From Aphelenchoides besseyi (taxonomy: Eukaryota; Nematoda; Chromadorea; Rhabditida; Aphelenchoididae): a stretch of DNA of 64,000 nt. The position numbers were made by a program, and so were the translations under genes. Shown here piece by piece: positions 1-12,372 of the stretch. How positions within the stretch are numbered: position 1 is the stretch's first letter; each line of letters opens with the position of its first letter. The DNA lies in contig JAMPIQ010000002.1 in assembly GCA_024699855.1 (NCBI GenBank), positions 11,160,001 to 11,224,000 of the forward strand, given 5' to 3'. The notes below the pieces were generated by a model that saw only the letters and a program-made list of their open reading frames with translations, was not told the DNA's origin and ran no database searches.

Positions 1-720
1 TCGCTCCATTAGATGTGATCTCGGAATGACCGCATTGGATTCGTGTCACGACATAAAAATCATTCAAATGTTACAAGCTGACTAATCCTTTTTAAGCAAA
101 ACATTACATTCCAATGAATGTAATCTCTTCATCCAAACTTCATGCTTTAAAACCGAAGAATCTGCTTTAATAAACGAGTTCCCTTCGAGTTGTGTGGTCC
201 TAGAGTGCAATTAAAAGGTTCTGTTTGCATGACAATAACAAAAATCCTTTTGCTAAGCGACACTCAAATGGAAATCGCGAACATGTCAAAGCGGATTGTC
301 TGATTCGTTTGGCATAAAATGCGTAATTTCTCTTGTTGTGATTTTCGTTCAGTCATCGCTTTTTGTTTTGCTCTTCGAACTTTTATCGAAAAGTTTGCAA
401 TGCGATAAGAAGCCATGTTTTTGTGTTTGGAAGTGGATATCGATTTTTAAAATCGACGCTTAAGCTGCCAGTTCACTGGCTTGTTGCTTTTCGTTGACGT
501 TGAGTTTTGTTTTCAAGTATCAAACATGCAAAATTTTTACAAACTGGTGCGCGTTCCATGTTGATGTTACAGGCGTGTTGGGAGAAAAGAGGAAAAGCGT
601 TGCAGCGGGAAAAAGAGTGCGTGCTTTTCGTGCACTCGATGTTCCCCAGTTTTAGCAGACACATGCATTTTTCATCAAGTTTATAGTTCGGTGTTTTACG
701 CTTATTCGATTGTTTTAGTG
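1..720. other. Upstream non-coding region
   Basis: I see no supported gene here. The only open frames are short and lie antisense to the first exon region of the next gene. The stretch just before position 721 is expected to hold the promoter and 5' UTR of the LARP1-like gene, but I see no clear TATA box. Confidence 0.4.
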
Positions 721-2123
721 ATGTCTGTGAAAAAAGACACGCATCAGCCAGCAAACTTCCGGTCTTCGGTTTGGGGACAACAAGTTCACTCAGCGGAGAA
801 TCACACTCAGAATCCGCCCGATCCAGTCGCTGCGCTCTCCGATGAATGGCCCAAACTGAATGTGTCGGGCAAGAACGAACAACCGACGAAGATTTCGACT
901 AGTCCAAGCTCCTCGACAAGTACGAGTACTCAGGTGAATACGAGAAATCCACCAGTTTTCGTATTCACTTCTTTTGTTTCAGACCAAAAGCACGGAGGTT
1001 GTCGATAATGGTCTCGCCCAATCACGTCGAGGATCGAAGAAACAATGGGTAGATTGGGCAATTTGGTTTTGACTAGTTGTTTTTTCAGAAAAAAATGGAC
1101 ATCGATATCACGTACAAAGAGCCGCCAAATCATCGCAATCCCGCCCAACGATCCGGTGCTAATCGTTCGCTCAATGGTGACACTTTTCATTCGATGAACA
1201 ACAATTGTAAAGGAAACAAACAACGTTCACGAAATCGCTATCGAGCTGCTAGCAACGTCGCAGAGAAAGAGGCTGCAAATCTCAACGAATCACACGACAA
1301 CTCTAAACAACTCGATGACAATGTCAAACAAGAGACTGCAAATGCGAGCGAGATGGCTAACGGACCGCCTCCGAATTTCCGAAATGATAACAGAAACTTC
1401 GAAAATCATCGCAATAGTCGCTATTTGTAAGTACGTTCTCTATTTGGATTGGACTTTCATTCATTTCAGCAATGATCGTAATCGGCGTCGTCGTGACAAC
1501 AACGGTCGAAATTTTCGTTACAGTGTTCCAAATTTGTTTCAAACGGGTCTATTTTATCATTCCGAAGGATTTCCACCGGGTACTACACTTGTCTATCCAA
1601 ATGTCTCCAACTTTTTTGTTCCCGTATATCCGGACGTGAGTTACGGGCAGTTCGTTAACAACTTCACAGAACTCGGACAAATGGGACAATTTTTGGGTAA
1701 GTTCTATGTAAACACTTTTGAACTTTATAAACAATATCTGTGTTTCTGGGTAGATTTGCCAAATTTTCCATCTGTCGGTATCTTTTAGTTACATCTTATG
1801 GACATTGTGCTCAAAATGTCCGATAAAAATTTTTGAAAAAATTTTTGATTTGCAAACAACCATCTATGTTTTCAGCATATCGAGCTCCGATGTTCAACTT
1901 GGACCATCAAGTCATCAACACAGAAGCTCAACCGTTGATCCACTCTGAAGCTCCACCAATTGTCTCCACTCAAGCTCATAATATTGTCAGCACTGACGCT
2001 CAACCGATGACTAGCAATTCAGCTTCAGAAAATCCGGAAGAACACACGTCAAATAACGTCGAAGTAGTGGACAACAATCAAGTTCAAGAGGACGTTGAAT
2101 GTGTCAAAACGACAAGTGCGTAA
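721..2123 (+). CDS. LARP1-like protein N-terminal region, no La motif seen
   Basis: Five exons can be joined in frame: 721-933, 983-1048, 1089 to about 1426, about 1470-1694, and about 1874-2123. The product is hydrophilic and of low complexity. It starts MSVKKD, carries DEWPKLNVS, then GSKKQW joined to KKMDIDI across an intron, followed by Asn/Arg-rich sequence (NDRNRRRRDNNGRNFRY) and an aromatic stretch with YPNVSNFFVPVYPDV. La-related protein 1 has a similar EWP-L element, a KKKWVPL-type element and an Arg-rich, Tyr-rich lead-in before its La motif. That similarity is the basis of the call. The La motif itself, which would bind RNA, is not visible. The last exon ends in a Gln/Asn/Glu-rich tail with stop at 2121-2123. 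The sequence around that stop (caagtgcgtaag) also resembles a splice donor, so further exons cannot be excluded. An unrelated disordered RNA-associated protein is the alternative. Confidence 0.45.
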
Positions 2124-3398
2124 GACTCTTTTTCTCTGCTTCATCTCTCTGCCATTTACTGTTTGATTTTAAAAAACGAAACACAATTTTGTCTCATTCC
2201 GCATTTTATTAACGAACTATAGCTTTCTTTTTGCGACCAATACTTGCCCAGAACGGTTAATTGGGATCCTCTCAAAAGCTCGTTATTTGTTCTTCGCATT
2301 ACCGTAGACTCTCCAGTTGAATTGTCGGCTTATTTGTCAGCCAGTTTTAATATTTAAATGAAAACCCTTAAAAACGGAATCTTTTTTGTTTTGTTTCATG
2401 TGCGAGATGATGTTTGTTGAATTGACTTAACTGGAGCGTTTACGGTACCAATATCATACGCACACGCCGGTACGTTTTGTAACAAAATCGTTGCTACCTT
2501 GTTTATTTATTTTGTTATTATAAACAAAAGTTATAGGACAAAAGTTATTGTTCAAGATTGTTGGTTTTTCTTTAAATAAAGATGTCGTTTAACGTTGTGG
2601 TGCAACGAGATCGTTGGCAGATTACTCACACAAATCATAGTGGTTTCTTATAAACACAACCAACTGAACAATCTCAGATGATAATCTGTTTTTTGTTTAT
2701 GACAGTCTTAGTCGATACTAATCGCTAAATTATGCATCCAAATATTGTAAAAATCCAGAACAAATACTTCTACAATATGTAAGGAACTCGAAGATATGCG
2801 TACGAGTTTTGTCGTTTTTACGATATTATGCATGACCGTCCGAATTTTCTTGTTGGTTCGGTTCGATTCACGAATGATTGCGGAGTTATTGCTCGACAAC
2901 ATCGAATGACCGTTTGTGTGTAATTCATCGTTTATGTAACTTGCATTTGTAGTGTATTAACGCAGGGCTGGATGTCAATTTTTGTGAAACTGTTGCTGCT
3001 GATAATCGCTTTGAGGTTAAGTGGAGTTTGTCTATGGTCCAAGAACCGCTTTGAATGGACAAAAAAATCGATATTGCATTTGGAAAAACGGTGTTCTTAT
3101 CAGTGAAGAAACAAAATGAGTGAGAATGTTATATATAAGCTTTATTAAACGCATAAATACTAAACAACCCGTGTTGTACAACAATAACTTGGAAACTCGG
3201 TCGCAATCAATCAATTTCAACGTCCAATTTGATTACGAATTTTGTGAATTCTAAATCTCTTATGAAGCAGACCCATGTACGAGTTCCTTTTTGCCAAACA
3301 AGCTCTTGTATGAAAACCTAATTCGGAACATCAACTTCAACAAATTCAGAGGGTCACTTTATTTACAAATCCGACAGATAAATTCACAGAAGAAGCAT
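2124..3398. other. Intergenic region
   Basis: No coding region is supported. The stretch is AT-rich with scattered short frames. An aataaa at about 2574 could serve the LARP1-like gene if its 3' UTR is long. The right edge abuts the stop codon of the minus-strand retropepsin-like gene. Confidence 0.4.
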
Positions 3399-4240
3399 TT
3401 ACTCTTTGATAAGTTGGAATTTTTCGATTTCCCAATCAACATCAATTGACAACTTTAACTTTCGAAAAGTGTCAGAACCCAGAATATTTACTTGTTCGAA
3501 ATGGCCTTTAGAGACCTTGCATTCGATTTCCAAACGTTGGTCCTAAAAATAATTGCAATTACTTACTATGGGAAAGGTTTTAAAAAGCTTGAATCAACAT
3601 CGAATAAATTTTATCGTCGGTTGAACTCTGCCTCGTTGATCGGCTTTCCGCACGTTTTGCATTTACGAACCACCGCAGACCAACAATGTTTCCAGCTCCG
3701 AGAAATGGTTCCAGAGTTTTGACGGTGATGCAGGTATATGGTGAACCGCTATCAACGAGGAACCAGACTTTAATGACCTTTGAATCAGGTTTTCCGTAAT
3801 GCTGAACAACCAACGGTACCATAAAACGAAGATTGTGACCATGGATTTTTTCTTGAGCCGGGAATATCGGCGTTGGAAATGTGCTGTCGCTCAAATGCTC
3901 AACTTCAACACCTTTGCCCAATTCTTCCTCTGTGCTCGTTAATGTCGCTTACAAGAACGTCGAAATCTCACCCTCATAACTAAACTCCACCACAATAAAA
4001 CGTGGAGAAGTCTTTTGAGCTATTTGAAGAATGACAATTCCTGGATTTTTGAGTGTTTTTGTTGGAGAAGCAATCGTTGGTCTTGCATTTTTCAGGCTGT
4101 AGGCTTCAACGCCAGGTAACCAACTTTATTAACTTCAACTCCCCTCCAATCCACGTTACAAACCTAACGCCACTAACGGCAAAGACAGGAGCAAAACGAC
4201 CGTCTTTAACCTCTAAAACAATTGAAATAAGCAATGAAAC
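3399..4240 (-). CDS. Retropepsin-like aspartic protease, multi-exon, 5' end unresolved
   Basis: Read on the minus strand, exons join in frame from about 4240 down to the stop at 3399-3401. The first visible exon (VKDGRFAPVFAVSG) joins across a 40-nt intron to PGVEAYSLKNARPTIASP. A 60-nt intron (donor near 3983) leads to GVEVEHLSDSTFPTP and then to KVWFLVDSGSPYTCIT near 3765. This last motif is the catalytic element of retroviral-type aspartic proteases, hydrophobic-D-[ST]-G-[AS]. The last exon carries GHFEQVNILGSDTFRKL, matching the hydrophobic ILGxD element that closes the retropepsin fold. The join to the last exon needs a GC-AG intron (donor GC after MLIQ), because a stop lies before the next GT. 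No reverse transcriptase, integrase or gag sequence is visible nearby. This may be a domesticated protease gene, or an old element that still happens to be readable. The 5' exon and start codon are not identified. Confidence 0.55.
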
Positions 4241-4496
4241 TGCAAAACATGATTACATTGTACACAGTTAAAGATAAGAACAAAACAATGTTGGAAACAA
4301 AACACAAGTCAAATAAGCCGCAAAGTAAATACATCGCAAATTTAAGTTCCAAGTGTTAAAAGACCATTGAACTTCCGACAAAGATCAACATAAAACAAAC
4401 CGGTCGCATATAAATGAAATCGATTGCTCAAATTCTGTGACTGTTTTTAGCTGACAATAACAAAAACAGTTTTTTGTGATTAATATCTTTATCACT
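4241..4496. promoter_or_regulatory. Divergent upstream region with TATA-like element
   Basis: The sequence catataaatga near 4407 is a TATA-like element about 90 bp upstream of the ATG at 4497. It is oriented for the mEAK7-like gene. The minus-strand protease gene probably starts in the same stretch. Confidence 0.35.
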
Positions 4497-5792
4497 ATGG
4501 GACACAAACATTCGACTGCTGGTGAGAGACGTAATTCAGAGCCAAAGGTCGATCCGGCAGCCGCAAGCGTTTACAATCATCTCGGCCAAGGCAATGAATT
4601 AAAACGTCAAAATTTCGAGGTATGTTTACTGATTGACATTTAAATCAAGAATGCATTATAGGAAGCTTTCGGAAGCAAGATTGGCTCGGTTCTGTTCAAT
4701 AAAATTGCCGACAATCGTCCTTCGCTGAATCTGGAGACGTTTTCTGCGGGATTTCGTGAAATCAACAATCTTCGTACCGAGGAGTGGATTGAACTATTCG
4801 ACTCTGTCGAAGACTTTTTGGATGCATGTTTAAGCGTTTTGGGAGAAGATATATCAAAGGAAAACCCCGAATATGTTGCCGAAATCAAAAACGAAGCAGT
4901 AAGTTTAAACTTGAACGATGTTTGAAGGAAAAAGTTTTGCAGCAAAAATCTCTAGCACATTATTTCAACGCGAATTTTCCTGGATTGCTTCAATATACGA
5001 TTTTGCGTAAAGTTCGGAATGTCATGTATCAATGTCACGAACAAGAACAAGTGATATTCGAAACGAAATCGACCATTATTACTCCGCTACAATTTGTTCT
5101 TCTACAAAGTTCATTGTCAGAAAGTGTTTACTTCAAGAATAAGGTAATCGTTTGTCTTTACACTGAAACTAAACAGTTTTGTTGATTTCAGCAGCCGTCT
5201 AAACCATGTTGGACACCCATCTACGAAAGTTTCAAGCATGGGTTAAGCGTGAATCGTTTTGAAAGTCATGTTTTTGGCTACAACTCACCGAGTGTTGCGA
5301 TTTTTAAGTTGAATGACGGACATGTGTACGCCGTTTCAACCAACACCGAATGGAAACACTCCACTAAACCGATGGGCACCTCTTTGACGCGTTGTTTTCA
5401 ACTTCAACCGTCCTTAAAGTTGTTTGACAGTCGACACGCGGAGCCTTTATTTTGCAATTTCAAGTTTAAGTCGTCGGGACTTGGTCTCGGCTTTAAGGAT
5501 GTGTTCCAAATTCCCAGTGAATTCGACAATGTTGTAGCAATCGAAGTTTATGGTTGTGGCGGTGAAAGTAGTTTACAAGCACAAGAAGCGCTCAAAATTC
5601 GACAGCGAATGCAGGCGGAACGAAATCAAAAGGTAACGTTGAGAAGCTCCCGGATTGCTTTTACGATTCTTCTTATTTCAGGTCCCTCTGCCAGGAAACT
5701 GGGACGAAAATCCGGATAAAGCGATTTTGGAATTAAGTGGAATGAAGTTTTCGAACGAAAGAAACTACAAAGAGCCACCAAGAGACGAGTAA
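4497..5792 (+). CDS. mEAK7-like TLDc domain protein
   Basis: Five exons join in frame: 4497-4619, 4662-4898, 4943-5143, 5192-5632 and 5682-5792. The start MGHKHS is an N-myristoylation-type sequence, as in mEAK7 (TLDC1), which sits on lysosomal membranes and links to TOR signalling in animals. An N-terminal helical part ([19 protein letters not shown], then [18 protein letters not shown]) leads into a TLDc domain. The TLDc domain shows [33 protein letters not shown] and [19 protein letters not shown], followed by [17 protein letters not shown] near the C terminus. The end VFGYNSPS / EVYGCGG / [11 protein letters not shown] pattern is typical of TLDc proteins, so the family call is firm. Assignment to mEAK7 rather than another TLDc protein rests on the short N-terminal part and the putative myristoylation site. 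Confidence 0.85.
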
Positions 5793-6198
5793 TCAATCAG
5801 GAGTTTTCGAACCTTCACTTATGTATCCAACTGGTTTCACGTTTGTTACAAGTAAACATTTGATTGAACTGTGCATTTGAATTGGTGATCTTGTCAATTT
5901 TATTGACTGTCTGCCAAGCTTCGAAATTACATGAAAACCGGCACTTAGAAAACTTCTTAAACATAGCTGTGAATTGATTAACAGAATCGAGATTTGAACA
6001 CAATTATGGCAGTAAACAAAACACCGTTGAAATAATCGGGTGGCAAAAGATTTACATTCAAAACAAAGTCACTGCGAGCGATATATCGGTACTATGAGTT
6101 GCTTTTAGGCGACATAGAAAATTTAGACCTCGAAAGCGAGCAGTTTTGAAGAAGTAACGCAAAAATACAAATAAAAACTGGAAACACTAAAATTTTCG
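5793..6198. other. Convergent intergenic region
   Basis: This lies between two converging genes. Only short shadow frames are present, and it presumably holds both 3' UTRs. Confidence 0.4.
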
Positions 6199-6949
6199 TT
6201 AGAAATAACTTTTCCAATAAGTACTGAGCCGAGTCGTAAAAGCAGGAGGTCGGTACGAGTTGTAGTGTCGATTGTTTGATCGGCCATACCAAAGCCAAGG
6301 CGCTCTGAAGCGAGTGAATTAGAGAAATCTAAACAGTTAACTTACGATGTCACGTGTGATGTTCGTAGTGAGCGATAATTTGAAATAGACCACGGTTTTG
6401 CGGCGATATCATAACTATGTGCACTGCCAACGTAGTTATATCCCGAATAACCACGACCGACTGTTGCACTTCGACATTCGGCCGTCATTGTTGGTGGCGT
6501 GTACAGAGACTTTGTCGCGTATTCTCGAGTGTAAGAATAAGGTCGATCGTGATGATGATCGCGTCCGTAAATGTATCTGCACCGTTTAGTTAATGGAATA
6601 TTCACAAATAACCAAACTTACTTGTAAATGGGATAAGACCACGTACGCACTTGAAAAACATCGTATTTTCTTACGGGTTGATTCTCCAAATAGTAGTTGT
6701 AGTTGGCATGATAGGGCGTTGTGACGTAGGACAAGGGATCACGTTTGTAATTGAATCGATCTACCGAATAGGCACGGCGATTGTCATGTACCGTCTGGTA
6801 GGAACCAACTTCACGAACGGGCGTGAATGATCGTCGTACATGTCGTTGATAGCTGTTGCCCGAGTCGATTGGAGTGTTCTCTCGTGACCACCTGGATAGA
6901 TATCTTTCACCACTGAAAAACCGCACAAATAACCGCACTCTCACCACAT
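6199..6949 (-). CDS. Tyr/Arg-rich basic protein (filagenin-like composition)
   Basis: Four exons join on the minus strand from an ATG at 6949 (MCGERYLSRWSRENTP) to a stop at 6199-6201. Introns are short, with clean GTAAG donors (for example after PIYK near 6618). The product is basic and full of Tyr, Arg, Ser and Asn: YVTTPYHANYNYYLENQ, YIYGRDHHHDRPYSYTREY, APWLWYGRSNNRHYNSY, ending TYWKSYF. It has no signal peptide or membrane segment. It shares the element DPLSYVTT with PDLTSYVTT of the gene at 55244-56205, so the two may be paralogues. The composition resembles what I recall of nematode filagenins, the Tyr/Arg-rich core proteins of muscle thick filaments. That link is inference from composition, not from sequence alignment. 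A cuticle or eggshell structural protein is the main alternative, though the lack of a signal peptide argues against it. Confidence 0.6.
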
Positions 6950-8042
6950 CGTGTGTATTTCGCAAAGTGAAACAAAAACTCTTGTCCAAAACACGTGAAA
7001 GCAAAAACTTTTACATCAATTGTGCTTTTTAAGAGCATATAACTCGAAAAGGACTTTGGGTGCATGAGATTAGACAAACCCCTGAGGTTGAGTAATTTTT
7101 CGGACTTACCGCGGGATGGAGCTTAGATCGATGGAATTTGATCTGTACATCCAGGCGATCTTTGGATGACGTGGTGAAGCTAAGAATGATGTTTAATAAG
7201 AGAAAAGAGACTCGTAAGCAAGCAATAACGATGATAATCTCTAGTAAAAGTACAATATAAAACATTCATTTTGTATCATTAAAAACAATCGATGGCTAAG
7301 ATAAATAAGTAAACAAAAACAGGGCCAAATGTAGTAAAAGAGCGAAAGTGTCCGCAACGACGAACGAGCAACATGGATCACGCTTAACAGCAGCGGGAAT
7401 TTCGTGAAATTTTATCGGCGAGGGCGTCCACCTCCGTTAACTACCACTCGTTTTTTTGCTTTCACTGATCTTCCCGTTTTCAGTTCGTTTCGAGCAGATG
7501 CGTTTTTTGTAGCTTTCTTCTGATCACAAACGACAGAAAGAACGCCGAGATAAAGACGTGTGTCGCACCGTTGGCCAATGGCGATAATGTTCACGGCAGG
7601 TAGAAATCAACAGCCTTTCGAATGATTTCTGCCCACGCTTTTCGTATGGCACTCGTAGTCTCCAATCGAGATTGGTTGAACTACCGAAGTTCTTCAATTT
7701 GCAATTGCGCAGTTATTTTCTCGTTGCATTCATATAATTTCAAAAACAAAGTAATTTCGTTTCTTTTCAGTATCTTCATTCATGTAACTGTACATACAAA
7801 CTCTTAGCACATGAACACAAAGTTTATTTGCGAACAAACGTCAATTGTAAGGTTTTGGCCTTTGGTACCCGTCGATGTGTAAGAGAAATCATATAAAAAG
7901 AAATCACCAGGATACAAACAAAAATTGAGTTCAAAAGTTTCGGAAATGAATCTATGAATGAAAGGATTAAATCGATTGGTTTTGGACTAAGGCATATTAC
8001 TTTGTTATAAGAATTTTTTGTATCAAACTTTTATTGCGTTTT
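6950..8042. other. Intergenic region with a possible small minus-strand frame
   Basis: No gene is firmly supported. A minus-strand frame at 7412-7594 encodes 60 residues with a basic end (KAKKRVVVNGGGRPRR), but I could not join it to other exons and do not recognise it. Confidence 0.3.
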
Positions 8043-11000
8043 CTACACACCGAAATACTCCCAAACTCTTAGCGATCTCAACAACCTAAAAACTATAATT
8101 AGAGAAATAATAGAAGCAACTAACCTGCTGTATCATATCCTTTGCTTCGGATTGTGTTTTGCAGGCCAATGTGAATTGTGCTTTTAGAAGGCGAACATTC
8201 CACGCAAAATTTTCTGTTGCTCGTTGACCTTTCTGTCCGCGAAGTCCCGTTTGTTCACAAAGTTGTGGAAGATCAACGTAGTACTCACTGATTTTACTGC
8301 TGGACTCTGATAATTTCTCGACTAAAGGGGCCATGCTTTTGGAAACCAACTCGCACTGTTTAACCAATGTTTCCAATGACGAGAAACATTTCTGCATTGA
8401 ATCCGGAAGCTCAACTTGTGTGCGAATGAGTAGCTTCTGAAAATAGCAAAATCATTCAACGTACTTTCTTCTTCCACGAATACCGCGTTTCCTTCATGTT
8501 CCAATTGTTCGATCCAAAATGGCATTGTTTCGAAATTCTGCATTGTCGGAGTTGTAGGTGATGCTAAAAAAACAATAAGAATTCGCATAGACGGTTTCTT
8601 TTACATTCAGCTGCAGCGGTAGTGATTCGTGCGTGTAGCAGGCGAAGTCCTTGTCTCATCGATCCCGTAGGACCAATTCCGCATTGTTCCTGCCATTCCG
8701 TCTGTCACAATCAGACTTGATTATAATTGAACTTGTCTTACCAGTGATGCTTCCAAATTGTTCCTCATTTCAATGGACTCAATCAATGGTATTGATGCTG
8801 CTTTGAATAATTCGTCAGCTGTTTTGATTTCGATGAGCTTCATTCCCGTCTGCACTCGATTCATTTTACGTTTAACCGACATTCCGCGCTTTTTTGGTTT
8901 GCCTCCACCTCTTCGATTGGTTATCGCAACGTGAACGAAGAGCGTACTATTTTCCAACGGTTCTCCTTCGTTGTTTAGCAAAGGAATGTGACGATAACCT
9001 GAAGTTCTACGTTCACTATCCTAATCAACAAACTCAAATGACAGACCACTTTGCAAGCATTCGAACGGCGTCGTGTATTGTCCGATAAAGTCGTCGCCAA
9101 TCCACTCATCGTCCAGAATCAAGAAACGAACCAAAGCGATTTCGGGAATGCAAACTTCAAACTGGAAACTCTCGTCGAATGTTGGATTGAAACCTGCAGA
9201 TTCAAGAGTTACACTCAAAAACAACATTAAAATTTACTGTCGTTTCGAACAGTTTTTGTTCGTTCTTCCGCACAATCCGCTGGTATGCCGAATACTTCGA
9301 CCACAACGAAGGCATCAGTTGAATCGCCTTTTGCATTCGAACCTCGTGGTCTAGGTAATTGCTGAGCGGAAATGATTCGAAGATGCAAAACCTAAATTCC
9401 AATAATCTTCAACTGACACACATCACTGACCTGCGGTGCAAATGGCATCTTATCGACGGGCGAAAAAACTTCGTCATTCATGACCGAAGGTTTCAGAACA
9501 TAACCACAAGCACCGTTAGCCGCAAATTTCCCTTCTTGCAAGTCCATCATTAAGCCGGGTGTCTGGTAATTGAGAGCACACAAATTGACGCCAAAATTCC
9601 AAAATTCTTGCGGATTCATGTTCGATGAATCGACACGCGTGATGTTCGGCGTGACACGAAGCAGGAAGTTTCGACTGAGATAACCAAACATTGGAGCATT
9701 GTTTTGAATCAACCGCAAACAACTCGATTCACTTATGGAGAAGATGTCATGAGACGCTGAATCTGATTGTTTATATCAAATAACCTTCTACAAACTCACA
9801 TGAATTCAACTCCGAGTGTGTGATAGCATCGTGGATGTAACGCAATAATCCGAAATTCGGAATCAAATCCAAAAACTGTGAGCACAATCGTTGCCGACGT
9901 TGATTCGATTCAAAGTTTTCTTCGTTCTCATCTGCAGTTTCATCTATTGGCAGCAACTCGCCGGAGCGGCTTTTGTAACCGGTACACTAAATACGATACC
10001 TTACTTTTTAGAAAAACCTTTAAATAATACCACTAGAATTATTTTCTCGAGAAAATGGGAGGGTGTCGGAACGTTGTTTGGATCTGTCCAATCAATAGAA
10101 TCAAATTTTGGTTGGTAGAGTTGATCGCCTAATATGTTCACCATGAGATCACACGCTTTTATTTGCCACGGTGTTGTCAGATGGACATCTAGACGCACGA
10201 ACAGCGGATAGTGAGTTTTTTCAAATGCCAACTCGCGAATCGTATGCAAAACCGACGAAAAGCTGATTTTCGAAACCGCCGTAGAAGAACGACAAACGTT
10301 CGGTTCCTGTAAATCGTTTTCATCCAACGGATCCCAAATGTTCACTGAAAATCGGTTCAAATGTCGTAAAGAACTTTTGTTTACATTCGATAAATCGACA
10401 GTTACGCTTCAACGCTGTGATATAACCGTCTATACTGCACGGTCCATTTGTCTGATCTTCTACGAGATAAGTGTTGTAAGATGCCGCAATAAAGTATTCA
10501 TTGAAGGGTCGATCCATATCGTGACATACCTGAAATCATACGCACTTTTTCAAACTTGAAAATTGTTATTACAGTGTAATGTGATGGGTCGAATATAAGT
10601 CCAGATTTGCTTAATAGATAACTGGTGAACCCGTCAACAGTCATGCATTGCTTTTCTCTTGCTTCTCTTGAAGGCTCATACTGTTCAATTAGCTGTTCAC
10701 AGAAAAGACGTCCAACTCCAATCATCTAAACCATTTAATAAACTGTGATTACCGAACAGTAAATATACTCACTCCTTGTTCGGTTTCCAAAAAGATTTGC
10801 AGATCTTCACAGCTCAAATAATCTTTGTTTGCATAACGAACCATCAAAAAGTAAATTTCGGGACGAGTAGAAATATCTTTGTAGATTTCAACGAATTGCT
10901 CTCGTTCAATGTGCCCTCGATTGTTGTCTACGTTGCCAATAACCGATGCTTCCTATTAAATTCAATATATCCATAACTAATTGATCCCGTTTCCTGCCTA

Positions 11001-12372
11001 CCTTCACCTTCAATTTTACACGACCCAACGATAATCTCGGATTAAGTTCACAAATTGTTCGAACAGTCGTCTTCTCGCTAATGTATCCTTTCTTATCTTT
11101 ATCGGCTTCATCAAAAACCGATCCTAACCAACTGCAGACTCCGAATGATTGATAATCGAAGTCAAATTATTACACTTACCGCTCTCGAATCGTTGCCATA
11201 CTGTGCTCTACGGGTTGAAAATCCGCTAAAACAAACAATGGATTATGTTGAAATAGAACGCACGTTTCTGTGAAGAAGTCAAAGCCATTAGACCGGTGAC
11301 CCAAATGTTCGCATCGTCTGGAGTCAATGCAATCAAATCCAAACATTCGTATGTTGCTCCATAGATAATCGAAAACGCACACTCATCCTAAACATCCAAT
11401 AAACTAACTATGTATGTTCGTTCTTTGTTTCGTTCGTAAACTTCTTTGCACTAAATTCACCTGAAGATCGGTTGTGCTGTTTTCTGTTGCACGAAACAAT
11501 TCGGTGTTTCTTCCTATTCGAACTTCTTTAATCAAATCCACACTGATTCGCGCTTTGTGTGGTTTTTTGTTTGTGGGTGTCCAACGAATGTAAGACAGAT
11601 CGGCATCGAGAGTGAAAACACGGCAAAATTGACGAACATTCGTACGCAATTTGACCATTTCGGTACCATTCTGCATAATTTGCAGACAATCGGCAACTGC
11701 AAAATGTTTTCGATTAGTCGATTTCCTTTTTCTGATACTCTTTCTATCATTAAATTTGCTAGTTGAAATAATGGGAGTTTTAGATTTCCAGACTTTCGCT
11801 GTCAATTCGTTCGCCTGTCAACTGCTGTGCTCCGAAATTTCTCCACTGCAGTACTTACACTCAGCAGGAATCTTCATTTCGCACGGTTTGATAGAATTGA
11901 CAGAAAAGCTACTGGAAAGGAAGGGAATCTCGTTTTGTTTGAGGAATCGAAGAGCAACAACTCAAGAGCTTGTGAAAGTACTACACGACTATTGCTGTCC
12001 ACAAAATGTTTTCAAAATCCAACAGTGGGGCCTTAACGGTATTTAGAAATTCCGTCAACAAATTCACAAGTCAACAGCAATCATATTTCCGGACAAGGCA
12101 TTGATGAAGTTTTGGATAACGTACATGTTCAATTCCCTGTTTACTCATTCAATTACTAACTCCTACTCACCGTTAGATACCTTCTTTTCCGAGTTCGAGC
12201 AGAAGCTCACGGTCTTTCGTCCTGGAGACTTTTGACGTTCAGCATGTTGTTTGCGTAGTGAAGATCGTAGTGTGGAGTTACGCAAACTAAAATCTACGCT
12301 TGTAAAAGAGTAAAATAATTGAATTAAAACAAAACAAACTAAACTCACTTGAACGGATGATTAGCGGACATT
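8043..12372 (-). CDS. pll-1: Phospholipase C-related inactive protein (PRIP/PLCL)
   Basis: A minus-strand, many-exon gene runs from ATG at 12372 (MSANHPFN) to TAG at 8043-8045. Near the N terminus it has [19 protein letters not shown], the PP1-binding-type VSF element seen in mammalian PRIP. Next come a PH domain (about 11.4-11.8 kb; [19 protein letters not shown]), EF-hand-like helices, and a PLC X domain (10.0-10.5 kb; [20 protein letters not shown]). A PLC Y domain follows (9.4-9.7 kb; [16 protein letters not shown]), then a C2 domain, and a tail with [18 protein letters not shown] that matches PRIP closely. The tail and N terminus separate it from true PLC-delta. PRIP proteins bind inositol phosphates, PP1 and GABA-A receptor partners without cleaving PIP2. 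Here the usual HNTYL of the X domain reads YNTYL, so the first catalytic His is lost as well. The symbol is the C. elegans orthologue name and is used by analogy. Confidence 0.9.
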
